From assembly GCA_039640505.1 (NCBI GenBank), contig CP046865.1:3607501-3659197 (forward strand): 51,697 nucleotides of DNA. The letters are read 5' to 3'. The DNA comes from Rhodobacteraceae bacterium Araon29. GTDB taxonomy: Bacteria; Pseudomonadota; Alphaproteobacteria; Rhodobacterales; Rhodobacteraceae. The translations under genes and the position numbers were made by a program. The notes beneath the pieces were generated by a model. The model saw nothing but the letters and a program-made list of their open reading frames with translations, did not search any database and was not told the origin of the DNA. Within the stretch, counting starts at the first letter, position 1; each line of letters opens with the position of its first letter. Below are positions 42,587 to 51,598 of the stretch, piece by piece.

Positions 42587-42601
42587 CTAATAGAATCCTA
42601 A
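42587..42601 (-). promoter_or_regulatory. Weak CtrA-like site upstream of fliC
   Basis: TTAG-GATTCTA-TTAG on the minus strand, 142 bases before the flagellin start, matches TTAA-N7-TTAA at six of eight positions. Its core GATTC equals that of the fliF-fliL site. Confidence 0.3.
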
Positions 42602-42639
42602 TAAGCCCAACTATGTAAATTGAATTTGATACAATTAAT

Positions 42640-43005
42640 TTACGCTTGTTTTTCTAGTCTATTTCCTGTGTCAGTGGTCACGGTTTGCAACTGTCCCTTG
42701 GGGTTATAGGTGGTTAAGCAGTCTTGGATTTGGCCAAACTCGTGTAGTTTCTGAGCTGCATAATGAAGCCCACTAAGACTGGCCTGGATCAATTTTTGGT
42801 TGCGCCGCAAGGTGTGCTGAACCACTTCCCAATCTTTTGGGTCACCAACAAATCTAGCTTGTAAATGTTCAAAAACCTCTGACTTGGACTTATGTAAATC
42901 AGCCAGCTTATGAAATTCGCCAGCTTTTAAAATCGCACGCTCACGCGCCAATATATCGAGCGTCTTTTGACGATGATCTTCAAATTGTTTAGTCAATTTG
43001 GCCAC
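42640..43005 (-). CDS. FlgN-like flagellar chaperone (candidate)
   Basis: The 121-residue helical protein has the FlgN-like layout: repeated helices with LDILARERAILKAGEFHKLA and LHKSKSEVFEHLQARF, close to the pattern E-x2-L-x2-G-D/E...L-x5-K of FlgN. FlgN is the export chaperone for FlgK and FlgL, which the cluster encodes. GTG 43005 has AAAGG nearby. It overlaps the FlgJ-like gene by 17 bases. Confidence 0.7.
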   Translation of the reverse strand: MAKLTKQFEDHRQKTLDILARERAILKAGEFHKLADLHKSKSEVFEHLQARFVGDPKDWEVVQHTLRRNQKLIQASLSGLHYAAQKLHEFGQIQDCLTTYNPKGQLQTVTTDTGNRLEKQA

Positions 43006-43276
43006 CAGCCTTTAAGGAAAGAAAAATATGCTCGGCCAATCCAATACTTTGAGTTCTAGCAATTGCTTGAGCGTGCTCTTGGGTTAGAAAAGACTGAAAC
43101 TGTTCTTCGCCAGCACCGCCATTATAAGATTTTTGAATCTGTCCAAATTTAGCGGCCTTTAGCATCTCAGCCAAAAAACACCCTTCTAATTGTTGCGCGA
43201 TCTTTCGCATTTTAATTTCGTTTTCTGCGCCCTTGGGGGGTGTCGACAATGAAGGAAGGGTTGAAAAATCGGTCAT
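42989..43276 (-). CDS. Rod-binding protein (FlgJ N-terminal domain only)
   Basis: The 95-residue protein has the rod-binding domain of FlgJ: KIAQQLEGCFLAEMLKAA followed by YNGGAGEEQFQSFLTQEHA and the helix AIARTQSIGLAEHIFLSL. It lacks the muramidase half; the SltF-like enzyme at 29050 can supply it. ATG 43276 has GGAG at six bases; the frame is open to 43306. It is divergent from fliK. Confidence 0.9.
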   Translation of the reverse strand: MTDFSTLPSLSTPPKGAENEIKMRKIAQQLEGCFLAEMLKAAKFGQIQKSYNGGAGEEQFQSFLTQEHAQAIARTQSIGLAEHIFLSLKAGGQID

Positions 43277-43385
43277 GAATAGCTCCAATTGCATTGATTT
43301 TTCCACTTTGCATCACAATCAGTAAAGAAGCGGTAACCAACTTATTGGATAGTGAGAGAATCAATTGAGTGGAGTTTTTTAGTCA

Positions 43386-45437
43386 ATGAACGTAACAGAC
43401 TTAGTGGCAGCAGACAGTTTTCTGGCATGCAAAAAGCCCGGTGCTGAAGGAAAAAGTTCCAAGTTCCAAGATTTCCTTTCTAAATTGCATCCCTTAGATG
43501 ACCCAAATCCGCCTAATGGCAAAGCCGCATTCCTATCAGAAAGCATCCTTGATAGCTTTGAAGGGAACGAGTTTTTCAATTTTTTAAATGGGTTGGGTTC
43601 AGATGACTTCAACGCATTACTTGACGACTCGGTCGCATTGAAAGCGGCTATGATAACTTTCTTTCCTTCCCCAACCGAGCACCACGCCGTTAGGCAATTA
43701 TTTTTTCATTTAGTCGGCAAAGAAAACCCAATCTCTGAAAAATTGGATAAAAAAGACGCCGCGCCGGACGCAAAGTTTACTTCAACTACTGATTATACTG
43801 AAGTTACGAAACATTTTGGGGACCCCATACAATTAGACATAAATAAAGATGGCCTTGCTCCTTCTGCCCAACTGAAAAATCAAATGAGCATACATTCCAC
43901 TCAAATCCCAACTCAATCACCGTATCAAAGACTAACCGACTTTGCTTTTCAAATTTCAAACCTGCTCGCACCCTCGCCTGAAAATACTCGACCAAACCAA
44001 ATCCAATCCTGTTCAAATCCTCACTCAATGAACCCATCGCTCTTTACTCTAACCCAATCAAAAAGTCAGGGCTCTGATGTCAGCTCTTCCTCCTCGGTGG
44101 ATAAGGAAAAAGCGAGTGCAGAAACCAGTATTTCTTTTAGATCAACCAGTGATTTAGTCGGCGCAGCAACACATCAACCAAATTCAAAAGCTGACATCGT
44201 GGCACCCGATCAACCCGATACAGGCGCAGGTTTAAAGCCATTGGAGCAATTGAACAGATCACCGGATTTACCTATTGGCAGCTATACAAATTTGTCAAAA
44301 CACACACCTCAAGAGCATCCCGCTGAGAACGGTTTAATGGAGTCAAAGGTAATCAAAAAAGCTCCTGCACAATTGATAAAAGGCGATGAGCAATATGGTT
44401 TGAACCCCAAAGTAGGTCCGCTCAATCCCATCCCTTCTGAAACCCAAGAACCATTGGATTCTATTGGACAGCCCCCACAACCAAAATTAACAACCAACAA
44501 TGTGATTGAAATTGAAAGTGGTCGCCCAAGCCAGAACTATACTCAACCGAGTGCCAACACATTTTTATCAACTCAACACACCACTGGTTCAGAAAGAGTT
44601 GGATTGAACCATAATTATATCGTGCCATTATCCAAAACAGAAACTTTCATCGACAATGCGAAAACTGAAAGCCGTCACCCAAGCCGCAGTTATCTCGATT
44701 TTAGTGATAACCAGGGTTTATCAAATCTTCAAAAATTCAGCTCGAAGAGCGAGGCATGGCCCCAACACTATTTCGAGCCCTTGTCTAGAAGAGAGACTTT
44801 GGAAATTGCCACAAATAATGGTGAGCAAGCAAAATCACGGCTCGGCAAAACCAACATTTCAGAGCAACTCGCGCCTGTTTTTTTGCAGCAATCAAAGAGC
44901 AATTCAATTTTTAAGCCGTCTTTTTCGGTAACGAAAGTCGAACAGGTTGATCTGGAAATAAACCTTGCACCTCAATCTGATGTAGGCAAAACAACCCTTC
45001 AAACGGTTTTGGGCTCTGAAAAAACCCACCATCCAATGATGCAGCAAATTACGCCCAAATTGATTGATCAGTTGGTCATAAAGGGGGATGGAAAAATTGA
45101 TATTATGCTGTCGCCAAAGGATCTTGGCAAAGTAGAATTTAGGTTTCAATCCCACGACAAGTCAGGGTTATCTATCGTCATTCTAGCGGAACGCGATGAA
45201 ACTGCTGCGCTTGTTCGGCGCCACATGGATGTGCTGACCAAAGAATTTGAACGCTTGGGATATTCTGACATTGATTTTTCTTGCGACGGTCAGTCCGATC
45301 AACAAAAATCAAAAAATAACCCTGCAAAAGCAAGGGAAGACATAGACACGGCGAACCAGCAACAGTCGCAGGCGCAAAACGGGCCGATCACCGCCTATGA
45401 CTATTCTCTCTCCACTGCCGTAGACATCAGATTGTAA
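43386..45437 (+). CDS. fliK: Flagellar hook-length control protein FliK
   Basis: FliK measures the hook and signals FlhB to switch export. The 683-residue protein is hydrophilic and poorly conserved over its first 540 residues (Ser-, Pro- and Gln-rich), and has the C-terminal hook-length domain with GDGKIDIMLSPKDLGKVEFR followed by LVRRHMDVL (about 565-650). It lies ten bases before flgD, its usual partner. Confidence 0.94.
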   Translation: MNVTDLVAADSFLACKKPGAEGKSSKFQDFLSKLHPLDDPNPPNGKAAFLSESILDSFEGNEFFNFLNGLGSDDFNALLDDSVALKAAMITFFPSPTEHHAVRQLFFHLVGKENPISEKLDKKDAAPDAKFTSTTDYTEVTKHFGDPIQLDINKDGLAPSAQLKNQMSIHSTQIPTQSPYQRLTDFAFQISNLLAPSPENTRPNQIQSCSNPHSMNPSLFTLTQSKSQGSDVSSSSSVDKEKASAETSISFRSTSDLVGAATHQPNSKADIVAPDQPDTGAGLKPLEQLNRSPDLPIGSYTNLSKHTPQEHPAENGLMESKVIKKAPAQLIKGDEQYGLNPKVGPLNPIPSETQEPLDSIGQPPQPKLTTNNVIEIESGRPSQNYTQPSANTFLSTQHTTGSERVGLNHNYIVPLSKTETFIDNAKTESRHPSRSYLDFSDNQGLSNLQKFSSKSEAWPQHYFEPLSRRETLEIATNNGEQAKSRLGKTNISEQLAPVFLQQSKSNSIFKPSFSVTKVEQVDLEINLAPQSDVGKTTLQTVLGSEKTHHPMMQQITPKLIDQLVIKGDGKIDIMLSPKDLGKVEFRFQSHDKSGLSIVILAERDETAALVRRHMDVLTKEFERLGYSDIDFSCDGQSDQQKSKNNPAKAREDIDTANQQQSQAQNGPITAYDYSLSTAVDIRL

Positions 45438-45446
45438 GGCTAACTT

Positions 45447-46049
45447 ATGGATATTGCAGCAAGCCCCAAAGTAGATTTTGAAACTTTTGTCAAAATGCTA
45501 ACCACACAGCTAAAAAATCAAGATCCGATGGATCCGATGGATTCAGCAAGTTTTGCCAGTCAATTGGCCGCTTTTTCCTCCGTTGAACAACAGGTTCTCA
45601 GCAACAATCACCTCGAAACAATTAAAACCCATTTAGGGTCCTCTGACCTTTTGTCATTTACAAACTGGATCGGTAAGTTTGCCAAAGTGACAGGACCTGC
45701 GCATTTTTCCGGGACATCAATTGATATTGCCATATCTATGCCTGAAAGTACTGAACGGGCAGAGTTGGTTGTAAAAAACGAAGCCGGGTCCGTTATCTTT
45801 CGAAAACTGATATCCAATGATACCAAAGAATATAACTGGCAGGGTGAGGATACAGCTGGCGAAATTGCAGAAAGCGGAACCTATCAATTCTTTGTTGAGA
45901 CATTCAAAAAGGATGCCAGTCAGGGTGAAACAGAGATGGCAGCCTATCAAAAAGTTAAAGAGGTGCAGTTTGAAGAAGGTCAGTATAGCATCATTTTTTC
46001 AGGAGGATTGGTGGCCGATCCAAAAACAATTTCCGCTGTAAGAGATTAA
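45447..46049 (+). CDS. flgD: Hook assembly cap protein FlgD
   Basis: FlgD caps the growing hook. The 200-residue protein begins with DFETFVKMLTTQLKNQDPMD, then FASQLAAFSSVEQQ, the N-terminal signature, and has the FlgD tudor/Ig-like part with YNWQGEDTAGEIAESGTYQF. It follows fliK and ends the flagellar cluster. Confidence 0.96.
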   Translation: MDIAASPKVDFETFVKMLTTQLKNQDPMDPMDSASFASQLAAFSSVEQQVLSNNHLETIKTHLGSSDLLSFTNWIGKFAKVTGPAHFSGTSIDIAISMPESTERAELVVKNEAGSVIFRKLISNDTKEYNWQGEDTAGEIAESGTYQFFVETFKKDASQGETEMAAYQKVKEVQFEEGQYSIIFSGGLVADPKTISAVRD

Positions 46050-46106
46050 AACTCAAGCTTGCGTCAAGGCGTACCCTATCCTATTGCAGATAATTACATA
46101 GGGGGT

Positions 46107-46997
46107 ATGGAAAGCTTGCCAACCGAACAGCTGACGCATGAACTGATAGATCATGGGATATTAAAGGCCCCCGCGGAATGGACCCAACTGGCGGGGGGGC
46201 GGTCAAATCGTGTTTGGCACTTAAGAACGAATAATGATTTGGATTTATGTGTAAAGCTCTATCCAAAAGACCCTTGGGAAAACCCCCTATTTGCAAATGA
46301 TCCTTTGGGTGAACACACATGCCTAAAGGCCTTGGCGCCACATGGGCTTAGTCCAACACCTGTTGCATTTATTGAAACATCGGTTGGCCCTTGTCTGGTC
46401 TATGAGCATATTTCAGGCACCATCCTTGAAGACCAAGTTAAACTGATCGCTCAATGCTTGGCGCAGTTGCACCAGTTACCAGCCTTAGATGGTTTGCGCG
46501 ATGCGTCCGTTGGCTCTGAGCAAATTGGCGAAGATGGGCTGCATATACTTGGCATGTGTCAAACCCCTACCAAAATGCGGCTTCGAAACCTTATGCCTGA
46601 TACCTATGTTACGTTCGTTTCACAGCGGCGGATGATCCACGCCGATCCTGTTCCTGCAAACATTATTGTGAGTGAAGGCAAGGCAAAATTAATTGATTGG
46701 CAGTGCCCTGCCTTTGGCGATCCAGCCGAAGACTTATGCCATTTTCTATCGCCCGCAATGCAGTGGCTTTATTGTCAATCCATTTTGCCTGATGTCGAGG
46801 TTTCTTCTTTTATAAGCAGTTACGCTAAATACTCTGCAGCGTTTGATAAGTCCCGCTTTTTAGATTTGCGCGCTTGGTATTCGTGGCGAATCGCTGCTTA
46901 TTGTCTGTGGCAGGTTGAACATGGAAATTCAGCCTATCAAAGGCCGCTAGAGCTTGAGATTTCTGCCCTAGAAAAACCTCATGCCAAAATAGCTTAG
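46107..46997 (+). CDS. Aminoglycoside/choline phosphotransferase-fold kinase
   Basis: The 296-residue protein has a kinase-like fold of the APH family: a nucleotide loop AGGRSNRVWHLR, the catalytic loop HADPVPANIIV (H-x-D-x4-N-like) and the metal-binding LIDWQCPAFGDPAEDL. Such proteins phosphorylate small molecules such as choline, homoserine or sugars; the substrate is unknown. ATG 46107 is chosen because AGGGGG lies just upstream. It shares 30 bases with ubiB at their converging 3' ends. It is not a flagellar gene by family and may be co-transcribed with fliK-flgD by chance. Confidence 0.85.
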   Translation: MESLPTEQLTHELIDHGILKAPAEWTQLAGGRSNRVWHLRTNNDLDLCVKLYPKDPWENPLFANDPLGEHTCLKALAPHGLSPTPVAFIETSVGPCLVYEHISGTILEDQVKLIAQCLAQLHQLPALDGLRDASVGSEQIGEDGLHILGMCQTPTKMRLRNLMPDTYVTFVSQRRMIHADPVPANIIVSEGKAKLIDWQCPAFGDPAEDLCHFLSPAMQWLYCQSILPDVEVSSFISSYAKYSAAFDKSRFLDLRAWYSWRIAAYCLWQVEHGNSAYQRPLELEISALEKPHAKIA

Positions 46998-48500
46998 CAA
47001 AGCCCCACCAATTAGTGACATGACGATCCAAATTGGTAAAAAACCATTGCGCTTCTTCCGCTCTGGTTCATAAACCTCAGATTGCCGGACCAAAGCTCTT
47101 TCGACCAATTGTGGCAATCGAGGTCCGAACCGCGACAAAACCCGCGCAGTTTTAGCCAAATCATGTAAAACGGCCTTTGGGCCAATACTTTGGCGGATAT
47201 AATCTTCAACAACAGGCCGAGCAACCTGCCAGATATTTATCTGTGGATTAAGCGATCGTGCGACGCCCTCAACAACCACCATAGTGCGCTGAAGTAGGAT
47301 CAGTTCGGTACGGGTTTCCATACCAAACCGTTCGGTAACCTCAAAAAGGTAGCTCAATAACCGGCCCATTGAAATTCGCGTTGCATCCATGCCAAAAATC
47401 GGTTCACCAACGGCGCGTAACGCGCGCGCAAATTCGTCAACATCGCGATCAGCTGGAACATAGCCGGCTTCAAAGTGAACCTCGGCAACACGCTTGTAGT
47501 CTCTGCGAATGAAGCCAAATAGAATTTCTGCATAAACCCGTCTGGTATACTCATCGATATGACCCATGATACCAAAGTCATAGGCAACGATATCACCGCT
47601 TTCAGAAACCTTTAAATTGCCTTGATGCATATCAGCGTGAAAATAACCATCACGCAATGCGTGTTTTAAAAACAATTGCAGGACACGCTCCCCTAGCTCG
47701 GCGCAGTTATGTCCTGCCGCCTCGAGGGCGTCATTATCACCCAGTGGTGTTCCGCCAACCCAATCGAGGGTCATCACACGTCGGCTGGATAGTGTCCATT
47801 GAATGGATGGTAACTGAAAACCACTGTCATTTTTAGTGTTCGCTGCAAATTCAGAGGCCGCTGAACTTTCCAATCTAAGGTCAAGCTCACCTTGTACAAC
47901 ACCTTCAAAATGGGTGATCACTTCGATAGGGCGCAACCGCCGAGAAGATGGTGACAACATTTCAATCAATCGAGCTGCAAAATAAAATGCATCAATATCT
48001 TTCTGAAATGCCTTTTCAATTTTTGGACGCAGGACTTTAACCGCGACCTGCTCATCTGTTTCCCGAATTTGCGCTTTGTGAACTTGCGCGATTGATGCTG
48101 CCGCAACAGGCTCACTAAAGTCGGAAAATACGACGTCGGGATCAGATCCTGTTTCTTCAAGAAAACTCGCTTTGGCTTGCTCTATCGAAAAAGGTGGCAG
48201 CTTATCTTGCAAAACACGCAATTGAAGCGCCAAATCTTCACCAACCACATCTGGCCGGGTGGATAAAATCTGACCAAACTTGATATAGGCAGGCCCCAAT
48301 GATGTAAGTGCGCGCGTGGCAGGCGGCATTGTCGGGTCACCCTTTAGCCCCAGCCATTTGAACGGCCAGCCCAATATACGTGCAGCCAATCGCAGCGACT
48401 GCGGGGCTTCAACCGCATCCAGAACAACCTGCATCGCGCCCGTTCGCTCAAACGTTGCACCCGTACGGACCAACCGCCATATGTTGTGAGGTCCCCGCAC
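46968..48500 (-). CDS. ubiB: Ubiquinone biosynthesis kinase-like protein UbiB
   Basis: UbiB is an ATPase needed for ubiquinone synthesis. The 510-residue protein has the ADCK signature KFGQ (YIKFGQILSTRPDV), the Ala-rich loop AAASIAQVHKA, VAVKVLRP, the catalytic loop MHQGNLKV and YDFGIMG, with a C-terminal membrane segment (PIWIVMSLIGGALLSYFGMR). It starts with GTG directly after the ubiE TAG, so ubiE-ubiB form an operon. Confidence 0.96.
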   Translation of the reverse strand: MRGPHNIWRLVRTGATFERTGAMQVVLDAVEAPQSLRLAARILGWPFKWLGLKGDPTMPPATRALTSLGPAYIKFGQILSTRPDVVGEDLALQLRVLQDKLPPFSIEQAKASFLEETGSDPDVVFSDFSEPVAAASIAQVHKAQIRETDEQVAVKVLRPKIEKAFQKDIDAFYFAARLIEMLSPSSRRLRPIEVITHFEGVVQGELDLRLESSAASEFAANTKNDSGFQLPSIQWTLSSRRVMTLDWVGGTPLGDNDALEAAGHNCAELGERVLQLFLKHALRDGYFHADMHQGNLKVSESGDIVAYDFGIMGHIDEYTRRVYAEILFGFIRRDYKRVAEVHFEAGYVPADRDVDEFARALRAVGEPIFGMDATRISMGRLLSYLFEVTERFGMETRTELILLQRTMVVVEGVARSLNPQINIWQVARPVVEDYIRQSIGPKAVLHDLAKTARVLSRFGPRLPQLVERALVRQSEVYEPERKKRNGFLPIWIVMSLIGGALLSYFGMRFF

Positions 48501-49253
48501 CTAAATTTTCCACCCCGAATGCAAGCAAGCTACCCCTGCTGTTAAGTTACGATATTTGGCATTTTCAAAGCCCGCAGACCGCACCATTTTCAAAAATGTC
48601 TCTTGATCCGGGAACTTTCGAATAGACTCAACCAGATATTGATAGCTGTCACGGTCATTTGCAATCAACTGGCCCATTAAAGGAATTAGATTGAAGGAAT
48701 ATTTATCATAAGCCCATTGCATCGCCGGGTTTGGAATTTGAGAAAACTCTAGAACCATTAGACGGCCGCCCGGCCGAAGAACCCGAAACGCTTCGTTCAA
48801 TGCATCTTGAGGCCGCGTGACATTGCGAATACCAAAACTGATTGTATAGACGTCAAAGCTATTGTCGGGAAACGGCAGGGCCATTGCATCTCCAACCGAC
48901 CAATCCAGTTGATCAATCATCTGACTGGCTTCAGCGCGTTTACGCCCCTCGACAAGCATTTCTTCGGTTAAATCCAAAACTGTTGCGTGACCTTGTCCTG
49001 CACGTTTTAAAAAGCGATAGGCAATGTCCCCCGTTCCACCTGCAACATCCAATAGCTTTTGCCCTGAGCGCGGGGCCAGCCAATCCATCATTGCGTCTTT
49101 CCAAAGCCGGTGAATTCCGCCGGACATCACGTCATTCATGATATCATAGCGCGAGGCAACACTGCCGAAAACGCCTTGGACACGGCCTGCTTTTTCCGAC
49201 TCGGACACCGTCTCAAATCCAAAATGGGTTGTTTTCTCTGACTGGTTAGCCAT
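48501..49253 (-). CDS. ubiE: Ubiquinone/menaquinone C-methyltransferase UbiE
   Basis: UbiE methylates C2 of the benzoquinone ring with S-adenosylmethionine. The 250-residue protein has [20 protein letters not shown], the SAM-binding [15 protein letters not shown] and the family motif [18 protein letters not shown] 49253 has GAGAG upstream; earlier in-frame start at 49283 is less likely. It is divergent from mutM across about 210 bases. Confidence 0.97.
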   Translation of the reverse strand: MANQSEKTTHFGFETVSESEKAGRVQGVFGSVASRYDIMNDVMSGGIHRLWKDAMMDWLAPRSGQKLLDVAGGTGDIAYRFLKRAGQGHATVLDLTEEMLVEGRKRAEASQMIDQLDWSVGDAMALPFPDNSFDVYTISFGIRNVTRPQDALNEAFRVLRPGGRLMVLEFSQIPNPAMQWAYDKYSFNLIPLMGQLIANDRDSYQYLVESIRKFPDQETFLKMVRSAGFENAKYRNLTAGVACLHSGWKI

Positions 49254-49463
49254 ATGCGGGCGCTCTCGTTTTTCAACACACACTTACAGTATGAGCAGGC
49301 GTGAATACAATGCGGCAGTTGCGCCTGTTTGTTCATCATTTTAAGTGATGAAAATAACACCAGACTTGGAAGGACAAGCCGCATTGAAATTTCACCACAG
49401 AGTTCTGGAAAGCACTGGTCCGAAGCTATATAGACAATAGAGCCAAAACCGGGAAGACCAAAA

Positions 49464-50315
49464 ATGCCTGAATTGCCCGAAGTCGAAACCGTTCTGCGCG
49501 GCCTTGCGCCCGTTTTAGAAGGCAGAACTATTGTAAAGGCAAAGGTAAACCGCCCAGATCTAAGATGGCCATTTCCAGAAAATATGGCGGGCCGAATTAA
49601 CGGACAAAAAATTCACAGGCTATGGCGCCGTTCAAAATATATTCTGTTAGATTTATCCAGCGGTGAAACCTTGCTGGTCCATTTAGGAATGTCTGGAAGA
49701 ATACTAATATCGGGTGATCCTTTGGGGAAGTTTGTGCACGACCATCCAGCAGCGCAAAAGCATGACCATGTGGTTTTTGATATTGATAACGGGGCGCGGG
49801 TAACTTTCAACGATCCGCGCCGGTTTGGGGCTATGGATTTACTATGTACTGATCGCGCAGATCACCACCCATTACTGCGCGATATTGGCCCAGAACCTTT
49901 GAGCAATGCATTCAACGAAACCTATCTTATAGAACGCGTCAAAACAAAAAATTCGCCTATTAAATCCGTTCTTTTGGATCAAAAAGTTGTGGCAGGGCTT
50001 GGCAATATTTATGTATGCGAAGCGCTCTACAGGGCTGGAATTTCACCCGAGCGCCCAGCTGGAAAAACGTCAAAAAAGCGACTTGCTGCCTTGGTTCCGA
50101 TCATACGCCAAGTTTTAGACGAAGCGATAAAAGCGGGTGGCTCGTCATTGCGAGATTTTCGTCAAGCTGACGGTGAGCTTGGTTATTTTCAGCACACCTT
50201 CAATGTCTATGGACGCGAAGGTTTGCCCTGCCTGACCGATGGCTGTGACCATGCCGTGCAACGCATCGTACAATCCGGAAGATCGAGTTTTTATTGTAAA
50301 AACTGCCAAAAGTAG
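49464..50315 (+). CDS. mutM: Formamidopyrimidine-DNA glycosylase
   Basis: MutM removes oxidised purines such as 8-oxoguanine and cuts the abasic site. The 283-residue protein has the catalytic Pro2-Glu3 start (PELPEVE), the conserved Lys in [11 protein letters not shown], the H2TH region and a C-terminal zinc finger C-x4-C-x16-20-C-x2-C ending FYCKNCQK. It is followed after 80 bases by the enoyl-CoA hydratase on the same strand. Confidence 0.97.
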   Translation: MPELPEVETVLRGLAPVLEGRTIVKAKVNRPDLRWPFPENMAGRINGQKIHRLWRRSKYILLDLSSGETLLVHLGMSGRILISGDPLGKFVHDHPAAQKHDHVVFDIDNGARVTFNDPRRFGAMDLLCTDRADHHPLLRDIGPEPLSNAFNETYLIERVKTKNSPIKSVLLDQKVVAGLGNIYVCEALYRAGISPERPAGKTSKKRLAALVPIIRQVLDEAIKAGGSSLRDFRQADGELGYFQHTFNVYGREGLPCLTDGCDHAVQRIVQSGRSSFYCKNCQK

Positions 50316-50395
50316 ACACACGCATATTTCTGGACATGGTTTTTCTTTATGTGCTAAGGGGTAAATTCTGATCGAAACAACCGAAAGTCTGTTTC

Positions 50396-51172
50396 ATGGC
50401 CTATGAGACGATAATCGTCGAAGTCGAAGATCACATTGCGCTGATCACGTTAAACCGCCCCACTGCCTTAAACGCTTTGAATGACCAACTGCTTGGTGAG
50501 TTATGCGATGCTTTGGCAGATGCACAGAAAAATGAAAAGGTGCGCTGCATCGTCTTAACTGGTTCCGAAAAGGCGTTTGCCGCCGGTGCTGACATTAAGA
50601 TGATGAGCGAAAAAAGTTTTGTTGATGCGTTTGCGGACAATCTTTTCACCGATGCCTCTGACCGAATTACAGCTGTGCGCAAACCTATTATTGCGGCTGT
50701 ATCTGGCTATGCGCTGGGCGGCGGCTGTGAACTTGCGATGATGTGTGATTTTATCATTTGCTCTGACACCGCCAAATTTGGTCAGCCTGAAATTAATCTT
50801 GGGGTTTCGCCGGGGCTCGGTGGAACACAGCGACTGACAAAGTTCATTGGCAAATCAAAAGCCATGGATATGAATTTGACCGGCAGGTTTATGGAAGCGG
50901 AAGAGGCGGAAAGATGCGGCCTCGTTAGCCGTATAGTGCCGGTTAAAAACCTAATGACCGAAGCGATGGGCGCAGCGACTAAAATCGCAGAAAAGTCAAT
51001 GATCACAGCCATGGCTGTGAAAGAAATGGTGAACCGCTCATATGAAACCACTTTGCAAGAGGGCCTATTGTTCGAGCGCCGTGTGTTTCATTCATTATTC
51101 GCCACAGAGGACCAAAAAGAAGGTATGGCTGCGTTTATGGAAAAGAGAGAAGCCAAATTTCGCGATAAATAA
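50396..51172 (+). CDS. Enoyl-CoA hydratase
   Basis: The 258-residue crotonase-fold enzyme hydrates trans-2-enoyl-CoA in beta-oxidation. It has the oxyanion-hole segments [12 protein letters not shown] and [14 protein letters not shown], and both catalytic Glu residues (in GGGCELA and [16 protein letters not shown]), so it should be an active hydratase and not a diverged crotonase. In many Rhodobacterales this gene lies between mutM and rpsT as here. Confidence 0.95.
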   Translation: MAYETIIVEVEDHIALITLNRPTALNALNDQLLGELCDALADAQKNEKVRCIVLTGSEKAFAAGADIKMMSEKSFVDAFADNLFTDASDRITAVRKPIIAAVSGYALGGGCELAMMCDFIICSDTAKFGQPEINLGVSPGLGGTQRLTKFIGKSKAMDMNLTGRFMEAEEAERCGLVSRIVPVKNLMTEAMGAATKIAEKSMITAMAVKEMVNRSYETTLQEGLLFERRVFHSLFATEDQKEGMAAFMEKREAKFRDK

Positions 51173-51215
51173 ACAAAACCATAAAAATTTTCGCCTTGAT
51201 TATCCCAAAGCCCTG

Positions 51216-51244
51216 TTGACTCACGCTTAAGTCAGGCATAAAGA
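51216..51244 (+). promoter_or_regulatory. Candidate promoter of rpsT
   Basis: TTGACT (51216-51221) and TAAAGA (51239-51244) are 17 bases apart and lie about 43 bases before the rpsT start. The -35 box is close to consensus; the -10 box is moderate. Confidence 0.5.
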
Positions 51245-51286
51245 CGCGACTTCAAGTGATAGAACCCAAAAAGCGGGAAATAAAGA

Positions 51287-51550
51287 ATGGCTAATACGCC
51301 CCAATCAAAAAAGCGCGCCCGCCAAAACGAGCGTCGCAGTGAGATAAATAAAGCGCGCCGCTCGCGGATCCGCACATTTTTGCGTCGTGTTGAGGAAGCA
51401 ATTGAATCCGGTGATAAAGAAGCCGCAGGTTCTGCACTCGTTTCGGCCCAGCCCGAACTGATGCGGGGCGTTACTAAAGGTATCTACCATAAGAACACTG
51501 CAGCGAGAAAAATGTCGCGTTTATCAGCGCGGGTAAAATCTATCGCTTAA
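51287..51550 (+). CDS. rpsT: 30S ribosomal protein S20
   Basis: The 87-residue basic protein binds 16S rRNA early in 30S assembly. It has the family opening [20 protein letters not shown] and the C-terminal region [20 protein letters not shown]. It has its own promoter-like sequence and is followed by a terminator. In this order group dnaA often follows. Confidence 0.98.
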   Translation: MANTPQSKKRARQNERRSEINKARRSRIRTFLRRVEEAIESGDKEAAGSALVSAQPELMRGVTKGIYHKNTAARKMSRLSARVKSIA

Positions 51551-51571
51551 ATAGCAGCCTTTTATGGATTG

Positions 51572-51598
51572 AAATGCGTCGCACCAGCGGCGCATTTT
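51572..51598 (+). terminator. Rho-independent terminator after rpsT
   Basis: AAATGCG-T-CGC-ACCA-GCG-G-CGCATTT forms a ten-base-pair stem with one internal mismatch and a four-base loop, and its 3' arm runs into TTTT. It lies 21 bases after the rpsT stop. The remaining 99 bases to the window end are AT-rich and hold no gene I can support. Confidence 0.85.

Noticed and set aside
42505-42590. Sigma-54 promoter before the flagellin gene
   Set aside because: The closest GG-N10-GC match has a poor -12 element, and the locus is of the alphaproteobacterial CtrA type.
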